Positions 40,368-44,949 of a stretch of DNA of 44,949 nucleotides are shown one piece after another. Position numbers and translations under genes: made by a program. The notes below the pieces were generated by a model. That model did no database searches. It saw only the letters and a program-made list of their open reading frames with translations, and had not been told where the DNA came from. Each line of letters opens with the position of its first letter. Within the stretch, counting starts at the first letter, position 1. This stretch comes from Candidatus Angelobacter sp. Gp1-AA117 (lineage in GTDB: Bacteria > Acidobacteriota > Terriglobia > Terriglobales > Acidobacteriaceae). The DNA lies in the NCBI GenBank assembly GCA_003223515.1, contig QHVI01000080.1, forward strand, positions 1 to 44,949. The letters run 5' to 3'.

Positions 40368-41675
40368 CTATTGTTTGAAAACTTTGCCATCTTTCATCAC
40401 AAAGTTCACGTTTTTCAGCGTGTCGATGTTCGCCAGCGGATCGCCGGGAACGGCAATGATGTCTGCGTAAGCACCAGGAGCGATCACACCCAGTTCGCCC
40501 TTCATGTCGAGCAGGGCGGCGGCCGCCGAGGTTGCTGATTTGATGGCGTTCATGGACGACATGCCGAACTTCACCATGTAACCGAATTCCTGCGCGATTG
40601 GATCAGTCCAGGGAATGCCTCCCATATCCGTGCCAAAGGCGATCTTCACGCCGGCCTTCAGTGCCTTCTTGAAGGAAACTTCATGGTACGAAGCGCGGGC
40701 ACGATCACGCTGGCCGTCAGGCGTGTTTTCCGGGGACCAATCCATGTAATAAACCGAAAGAGTAGGCACATACCAGGTGCCCTGCTTGAGCATCTGGGCG
40801 ATTGCGTCATCGTCCAGGTCAAGGCCGTGTTCAATGGAATCACAGCCTCCGTCGAGGGCGCGGTGCAGGCCGATGCCGCCATAAGCATGGCAGGCCACTT
40901 TGTGCTGCTGTCCGTGGGCTTCGTCGGCCACAGCCTTGAGCTCTTCCACGGTCAGGGTGGGCTGCGAGACCAGATGGCCCTGCTTATCCACCCAGGAGCG
41001 ATGCGTCATGTAGACCTTGATCCAGTCGGCGCCGTTCTCAAGCTGCTCCCGTGCGGCTTTGCGCAACTCTACCGGCCCATCGGCAAGCTGCGCGCCTTTA
41101 GGCACGACGATGTCAGGGTTGTAGCCTTCGAGAGGATAGCCGCCGGTCACGGAGATGGCGCGGGTGGAAGCAAAAATCCTCGGGCCGGGAATAAAGCCGC
41201 GATTCACGGCCATCTTGATGCCGATATCACCGTAGCCTGCGCCTTCGGTCTCCACATCGCGAATCGTGGTGAAGCCCTGCTCCAGGCAGCGGCGCGCGGA
41301 AACGGTTGCCCGCGCAGCACGATAGGATGCGGGATACTTCAGAAGCTGGATGTCATAACCGCCCTCTGCCGGGTCTTCACCCTGAAGAAAAAGATGGGTG
41401 TGGGTATCGATCATGCCGGGCAACACGGTCACGCTGCCGGGAAGATTGATGACCTGTGCACCCGCCGGAGCACTGCCTTCGCCGACGCTTACGATCTTGT
41501 CTCCGCGGACAACGATCATAATGTTGTGGCGGACCTGGTCGGAGGTTCCATCGATCAGGTTGGCGGCACGGATGACAACCGTCTTCTCGGGAGTCGGGGC
41601 TGCGGGTTTCTGGGCGAAGCTGAACGAGACCAACAGAATCAGGACAAAAGGCAGAGTAATGGCACGGCGTAACAC
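40368..41675 (-). CDS. secreted metal-dependent amidohydrolase (Xaa-Pro dipeptidase/imidazolonepropionase-like)
   Basis: 435 residues from GTG 41675, supported by AGGAGG nine bases upstream and a signal peptide right after it (LRRAITLPFVLILLVSFSFA). The frame is open to 41903, but that stretch is a translated dispersed repeat. The fold has the two-strand start (VVIRAANLIDGTSDQVR), the metal pair H-x-H in GMIDTHTHLFLQG, His ligands in KVACHAYGG and DSIEHGLDL, and the catalytic Asp in IAFGTDMGGIPW. The last strand is PGDPLANIDTLKNVNFVMKDGK. Secreted amidohydrolases of this group hydrolyse cyclic amides or prolyl dipeptides; the substrate is not known here. Confidence 0.9.
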   Translation of the reverse strand: MLRRAITLPFVLILLVSFSFAQKPAAPTPEKTVVIRAANLIDGTSDQVRHNIMIVVRGDKIVSVGEGSAPAGAQVINLPGSVTVLPGMIDTHTHLFLQGEDPAEGGYDIQLLKYPASYRAARATVSARRCLEQGFTTIRDVETEGAGYGDIGIKMAVNRGFIPGPRIFASTRAISVTGGYPLEGYNPDIVVPKGAQLADGPVELRKAAREQLENGADWIKVYMTHRSWVDKQGHLVSQPTLTVEELKAVADEAHGQQHKVACHAYGGIGLHRALDGGCDSIEHGLDLDDDAIAQMLKQGTWYVPTLSVYYMDWSPENTPDGQRDRARASYHEVSFKKALKAGVKIAFGTDMGGIPWTDPIAQEFGYMVKFGMSSMNAIKSATSAAAALLDMKGELGVIAPGAYADIIAVPGDPLANIDTLKNVNFVMKDGKVFKQ

Positions 41676-41684
41676 GTTGCGGCT

Positions 41685-41690
41685 CCTCCT
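41685..41690 (-). promoter_or_regulatory. ribosome binding site deciding the amidohydrolase GTG start
   Basis: AGGAGG on the minus strand, nine bases before GTG 41675. It shows that translation from 41903 is unlikely. Confidence 0.7.
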
Positions 41691-41816
41691 GTGATGTGGA
41701 AGCAAATAGGAATACGCTTTTACAGACCAATTAGCAACTGGCAAATAGCAACTAGCTTTTGGCTTTTGAGAATGTTGAAGGCAAATCGCTTTCTCAGACT
41801 CGAGACACATTATTTG

Positions 41817-41987
41817 CTTTTGTGCCTCTGCGTCCTTTGCGTCCTCTGCGGTACTAACTTTCGAATTCTTCTCTGCTTGCGACGAATTCTCCCGCGCAGC
41901 CAAGAGCGGGTACGGTACATAGGGAGCAACACACCGCCAAATTCAATACACATCAACTACTTTTGTGCCTCTGCGTCCTCTGCGGTA
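41817..41987 (+). repeat. two direct copies of the CCTCTGCGTCC dispersed repeat
   Basis: Copy 1 (41817-41853) reads CTTTTGTGCCTCTGCGTCC, then an extra 9-base TTTGCGTCC unit, then TCTGCGGTA. Copy 2 (41960-41987) is the same without that unit. Both lie in the 41676-42056 gap, which holds no gene. They belong to the family seen at 7765-7916, and the variable 9-mer shows how these copies grow or shrink. Confidence 0.7.
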
Positions 41988-42056
41988 AAAGGTTTTGGTT
42001 GTGGCTCGCCACGCTGCGGTTAAACCGGGTTTACTGATGGCCCTGTTACGCTGGGC

Positions 42057-43046
42057 TCAATCGGGAATGATGGCTTCGGCTTCGATTTCTACCAGCATTT
42101 CCGGGTTGATCAGGCGGGAGACTTCTATCATCGATGTCACCGGGCGGATCTTGCTGAAGAATTCGCCGTGGGCTTTGCCGATTTTTTCCCAGTCGGCGGC
42201 AATGTTGGTGACATATATGCGGGTGCGCACCACATCTTTCATGCTGGCTCCGGCGCGCTGCAAGGCGGATTCGATATTGCGCAGGGTCTGCATCACCTGC
42301 GCATAGGCGTCCCCCACACCCACAATGTTGCCATCCGCATCTGTAGCAGTGGTTCCGGCCACGTGGATTACGTTTCCCACTCTGACGGCACGAGAGTAGC
42401 CCACGATGGGCTCCCATTGGGTTCCGCTGGAGATATTCTGTCTCGCCATGACTTTTTCACTTTCCACTGAATTCTTTTGCGGTGGTTCCGGCGGGCTCTG
42501 CTTCTCTTTATCTTTGGCATCTTTATCTTTATCTTTATCTTTGGCCCATGGCGGGGACCAAACCTGTCCCGTGCTGGCCTGCGGTTGTTGCGGCTTCTTC
42601 TGCTGGTTATCGAGAGCTGCATTCACCAGGCGGTCAGCATCTTTGTTGTAGGCCCGCAGCACGTGCTGGATGGAGAAATGCTGAAGCTGACCCGAAAGTC
42701 TTCTGGCGCGATCAAAGAGTTCCTTCAGTGCCGGGCTGCTCACCCTGTACTGGCCCTTCATCTGTTTCACCAGCAGCTCCGAGTCGCTCACGATTTTCAA
42801 TCCCGGCAGGTTCTGCTTTTGCGCGAACTCCAGCGCCGCCAGCAAGCCCGAGTACTCGGCGAAATTGTTGGTCTGTTTGCCAAGATACTGGCTGAGTTCA
42901 GCTATGATCTTCCCTTCAGAGTTGCGTATGACCACGCCGTAAGCCGCGGGGCCGGGATTGCCGCGTGAGCCACCATCGATATGGGCAGTAAATACCCTGG
43001 AGGACGATGGTGGGGATGGATCAGAGAACAGCGATTCGGATTTCAA
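42057..43046 (-). CDS. RNase HI-like domain fused to a RidA/YjgF-like domain
   Basis: 329 residues from TTG 43046, which overlaps the stop of the phosphoesterase gene (TTGA). Residues ~18-148 form an RNase H fold with all four acids: Asp24 ([12 protein letters not shown]), Glu64 ([13 protein letters not shown]), Asp88 ([14 protein letters not shown]) and Asp138 ([13 protein letters not shown]). A charged linker (about 149-198, [13 protein letters not shown]) follows. Residues 200-329 are a RidA-like domain ([45 protein letters not shown]). The RidA deaminase Arg expected in PARSCVEV aligns to Thr (RPVTSMIEV), so imine deaminase activity is doubtful, although the Glu is kept. Met200 could start a separate RidA product. 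Fusion seems real because the frame is uninterrupted. Confidence 0.8.
   Translation of the reverse strand: MKSESLFSDPSPPSSSRVFTAHIDGGSRGNPGPAAYGVVIRNSEGKIIAELSQYLGKQTNNFAEYSGLLAALEFAQKQNLPGLKIVSDSELLVKQMKGQYRVSSPALKELFDRARRLSGQLQHFSIQHVLRAYNKDADRLVNAALDNQQKKPQQPQASTGQVWSPPWAKDKDKDKDAKDKEKQSPPEPPQKNSVESEKVMARQNISSGTQWEPIVGYSRAVRVGNVIHVAGTTATDADGNIVGVGDAYAQVMQTLRNIESALQRAGASMKDVVRTRIYVTNIAADWEKIGKAHGEFFSKIRPVTSMIEVSRLINPEMLVEIEAEAIIPD
42520..42542 (+). repeat. hexanucleotide microsatellite (TCTTTA)n
   Basis: Three TCTTTA units plus TCTTT lie inside the RNase H-RidA gene and encode the Asp-Lys run of the linker on the minus strand. Slippage here would change linker length by two residues per unit without breaking the frame. 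Confidence 0.6.
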
Positions 43047-43798
43047 CGTCCCTCCGCGAGGCGTTCGGCCAGCCGGTCTGGAAGACCCGCATGCAGAATT
43101 TTTTTCTGGACCGCAGGAACATCATAAGGAATGCGGTAAAAGGTGATGGAGTTATCATCGGTGTCATACAGAATGAAAGCTGAACGCGGGTCATTATCAC
43201 GCGGCTGACCGATGGAACCAGGATTGATCAGGTACTTCGCCTTTTGCTTCAGATGAACTTTGAACGACTGCTTGCCGGTACGCGAAGTGTATTTCGGCAC
43301 CAGCGTGTACCAGAGGTCGCCCTCCTCATCCCGCGAGAAGCCACACTGGATATGAGTGTGGCCAAAAAATGTAATCTGCACCGGCGATTGTTCCAGCAGC
43401 GGATAGGCATCGCGGGCTACGAGCACGTACTCATCCTCATCGCGGGCTGAGCCATGCACGCATTCCACATGGGGCAGCGGCGAGACCGGCCCGTGAGGAA
43501 GTTGCTGAAGAAATTCCGTATTTTCCTGAGTGAGCCTCTGCTGGGTCCAGATAGCGGCAAGACCGGCAACAGGGTTGAATCCATCCAGGCTGATGAGGCC
43601 GGAGCATGCCTTGTCATGATTGCCGCGAACAAATGTTTTTCCCAGCTCGCGCACGCGGGCTGCCACCTCGTTGGGATTTGCGCCGTAGCCGACTATATCG
43701 CCCAGATTGAACACCAGGTCGTGTTCGGGCGCGGCCCCAAGACACGCTTCCAGAGCTTCAAGGTTGGCATGAATATCAGATAGAACGAGGATTCGCAC
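43043..43798 (-). CDS. YfcE/MJ0936-like metallophosphoesterase
   Basis: 251 residues from GTG 43798; the open frame reaches 43876, but that would overlap the upstream ABC gene's stop. The calcineurin-type motifs begin at once: Asp8-x-His10 ([12 protein letters not shown]), Gly-Asp34 ([12 protein letters not shown]), Asn60-His61 (VRGNHDKA), His in ECVHGS, and GHTHIQCG near 175. The di-metal site is complete. It hydrolyses phosphodiesters or phosphomonoesters in the cytoplasm; the substrate is unknown. It lies 22 bases after the ABC gene and overlaps the RNase H-RidA gene by three bases, so the three are probably one operon. Confidence 0.88.
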   Translation of the reverse strand: MRILVLSDIHANLEALEACLGAAPEHDLVFNLGDIVGYGANPNEVAARVRELGKTFVRGNHDKACSGLISLDGFNPVAGLAAIWTQQRLTQENTEFLQQLPHGPVSPLPHVECVHGSARDEDEYVLVARDAYPLLEQSPVQITFFGHTHIQCGFSRDEEGDLWYTLVPKYTSRTGKQSFKVHLKQKAKYLINPGSIGQPRDNDPRSAFILYDTDDNSITFYRIPYDVPAVQKKILHAGLPDRLAERLAEGR

Positions 43799-43820
43799 AA
43801 GGATACCTATCGAGTTTAAA

Positions 43821-44711
43821 TCACTGGACGACCCGCGCCCAATGTCCGGGCGCAACTTCGCGCAACGGGGCCGCACCTGCCGGACGAGCCTGCTTCTCTA
43901 CCGTGGCCAGGGGGTGCTCACGGGCCGTCTTTAGAGTTGGGATTGCGCCGATCAGCCCGCGTGTGTACGCGTGTGCGGGCGAGGTAAAGAGTTTTCCGGC
44001 TGCGCCCATCTCCACGACTTCTCCACCGTACATGACCGCAACCTGATCTGCGACATTGGCCACCACACCCAGATCGTGGGAGATGAAAAGCATGGCCAGC
44101 CTGTATTTTTCACGCAGACTGCGCAGCAGGTCGAGAATCTGCGCCTGGATAGTCACATCCAGCGCGGTAGTCGGCTCATCGGCAATCAATAGTTGCGGAT
44201 GGTTGACCAGCGCCATGGCGATCATCACGCGCTGGCGCTGTCCGCCGGAGAGCTGGTGAGGATAATCGCGAGCACGGCGGTCCGGCTCGGGAATGGCCAC
44301 TTCCCGCAGCATCTCAATAGTGCTCCGCCACGCTTGGGATTTACTGGAGCCACCGTGGGCCAGAACAGCCTCGGCCACCTGGTCGCCCACGCGCATCACC
44401 GGATTCAGCGCCGTCATGGGCTCCTGAAAGATCATGCTGATGCGGGCTCCACGAATGTGCCGCATGGCTGCATCAGGCAGCGAGAGAAGCTCCTGTCCGG
44501 CAAAATGCACACTGCCGGTGACGCGGGCCTGCGGTGGAAGCAGCCGCATGATGGCCAGCGATGTAACCGACTTTCCCGAACCAGATTCACCGACAAGGCC
44601 GAGCGTGCCGGATTCAGGAATGCTGAAGCTCAAGTTGCAGACGGCAGCTACCTCCCCAGTCTGGGTGGGAAAGCTGACATTCAGGTTTTCAACCTGCAGT
44701 AGTGAAGCCAC
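43821..44711 (-). CDS. peptide-type ABC transporter ATP-binding subunit (OppD/DppD-like)
   Basis: 296 residues from GTG 44711. Walker A is GESGSGKS (41-48), the Q-loop is [11 protein letters not shown], the signature LSGGQRQR, Walker B LLIADEPT and the H-loop [10 protein letters not shown]. The C-terminal extension ([13 protein letters not shown]) is typical of the oligopeptide/dipeptide/nickel importers (OppD family), which energise uptake through two permeases and a binding protein. None of these partners is in the window. The gene upstream (past 44711) may have been disturbed by the IS element. The final ~35 residues lack the Cys-rich motif of OppD. Confidence 0.9.
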   Translation of the reverse strand: MASLLQVENLNVSFPTQTGEVAAVCNLSFSIPESGTLGLVGESGSGKSVTSLAIMRLLPPQARVTGSVHFAGQELLSLPDAAMRHIRGARISMIFQEPMTALNPVMRVGDQVAEAVLAHGGSSKSQAWRSTIEMLREVAIPEPDRRARDYPHQLSGGQRQRVMIAMALVNHPQLLIADEPTTALDVTIQAQILDLLRSLREKYRLAMLFISHDLGVVANVADQVAVMYGGEVVEMGAAGKLFTSPAHAYTRGLIGAIPTLKTAREHPLATVEKQARPAGAAPLREVAPGHWARVVQ

Positions 44712-44755
44712 TCGAGTTTAGATTGTAGTGCACGAAGAGGGTCGTGAAGGACACG

Positions 44756-44949
44756 TTAGGGCATGACCCAGGGCAATCGCATTTCAAAATAGCTCCAGTA
44801 GGCGGAATAGGTAATCATCGTCCCATCCGGCGCGTTTGAACTTTCCCCGCAAAGAACCTTTTGAACCCTCTTTTTGCATGGCGTTGATGGCCATATGGCG
44901 CAGCACCGCCAGATTGTGCGGTCCGTGCCCCATGCGGGTCCGGTCCTGA
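44756..44949 (-). mobile_element. end of an ISAs1-like insertion sequence
   Basis: The transposase fragment ends at 44784 and is followed on the minus strand by CGATTGCCCTGGGTCATGCC, which reads like the terminal inverted repeat region seen after transposases of this family. The outer edge is probably near 44756. The other end lies beyond the window, so its extent cannot be fixed and no target duplication can be checked. Confidence 0.5.
44784..44948 (-). CDS. ISAs1-family transposase, C-terminal end only
   Basis: 55 codons, with the 5' part outside the window. The frame reads GHGPHNLAVLRHMAINAM, then KGSLRGKFKRAGWDDDYLF and a last LLELF before the stop. The HNLA-x-LR...RGK...AGWDDDYL ending is that of ISAs1 (H-repeat) transposases. 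The DDE acids lie upstream. It is not known whether the element is intact. Confidence 0.7.
   Translation of the reverse strand, partial: QDRTRMGHGPHNLAVLRHMAINAMQKEGSKGSLRGKFKRAGWDDDYLFRLLELF

Noticed and set aside
40683-41672. Forward open frame of 329 codons
   Set aside because: It is antisense to the amidohydrolase and low-complexity in character.
41676-41903. N-terminal extension of the amidohydrolase
   Set aside because: It is translated dispersed repeat, and a good ribosome site plus signal peptide start at 41675.
41817-41987. Possible CRISPR-like direct repeats
   Set aside because: Only two copies, with unequal length and no regular spacers; they belong to the CGCAGAG repeat family.

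Overview
The window looks like a chromosomal segment of a soil-type Acidobacteriota (Terriglobia / Koribacter-like). This is an inference. It rests on the mix of many secreted hydrolases and proteins of unknown function, an EF-G2-type paralogue, aconitase A, a split DsbD system, two Nramp-type transporters, and dispersed short repeats built on CCGCAGAG/CTCTGCGG units. No rRNA, tRNA, CRISPR array or prophage module was seen. Most genes are housekeeping or envelope genes in short operons on both strands.

Layout. 1-3700: a HAD phosphatase, a small secreted protein and a secreted BNR/Asp-box protein, with a string of hairpins between the last two and an inverted-repeat-rich, possibly RNA-forming region upstream. 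4182-6615: a translationally coupled pair, a PD-(D/E)XK nuclease-like protein and a polytopic membrane protein. The membrane protein reading frame breaks exactly at a canonical U_UUU_UUA slippery heptamer. 6578-11786: a short UvrC-like protein, a class III CoA-transferase, a PBP4-type D-Ala-D-Ala carboxypeptidase, and divergent folP, whose promoter implies an almost leaderless mRNA. 11973-15200: an EF-G-like GTPase with unusual G motifs, a decayed PIN-domain toxin remnant next to a repeat, and a GNAT acetyltransferase. 15387-19601: aconitase and a canonical Nramp (MntH). 20025-24656: a cytoplasmic papain-like protease, then a left-pointing cluster (membrane protein, non-canonical Nramp, bicupin, M48 protease). 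24764-28370: secreted proteins ending in a coupled pair, a laminin-G-like protein and a di-haem DHOR/DUF1111 cytochrome. 28402-28550: two different REP-like hairpin elements. 28664-31423: a TonB-C-like protein and a large proline-repeat protein with a Cys/His domain, a possible effector. 31527-36556: an MBL hydrolase coupled to an S9 peptidase, a HigB/HigA-type toxin-antitoxin pair with a palindromic operator candidate, and a site-2 protease with CBS domains. 36625-39829: rsmD, a histone-like HU gene with promoter and terminator, then the three modules of DsbD as separate genes. 39853-44711: DoxX, a secreted amidohydrolase, an RNase H-RidA fusion, a metallophosphoesterase and a peptide-type ABC ATPase. 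The right edge holds the 3' end of an ISAs1-like transposase gene.

Themes: extracytoplasmic redox (CcdA, TlpA-like, DsbD-alpha, DoxX, di-haem cytochrome), metal transport, and periplasmic or secreted peptide turnover. The least explained items are the nuclease/membrane pair with its possible programmed frameshift, the proline-repeat Cys/His protein, the EF-G paralogue lacking NKxD, and the RNase H-RidA fusion.
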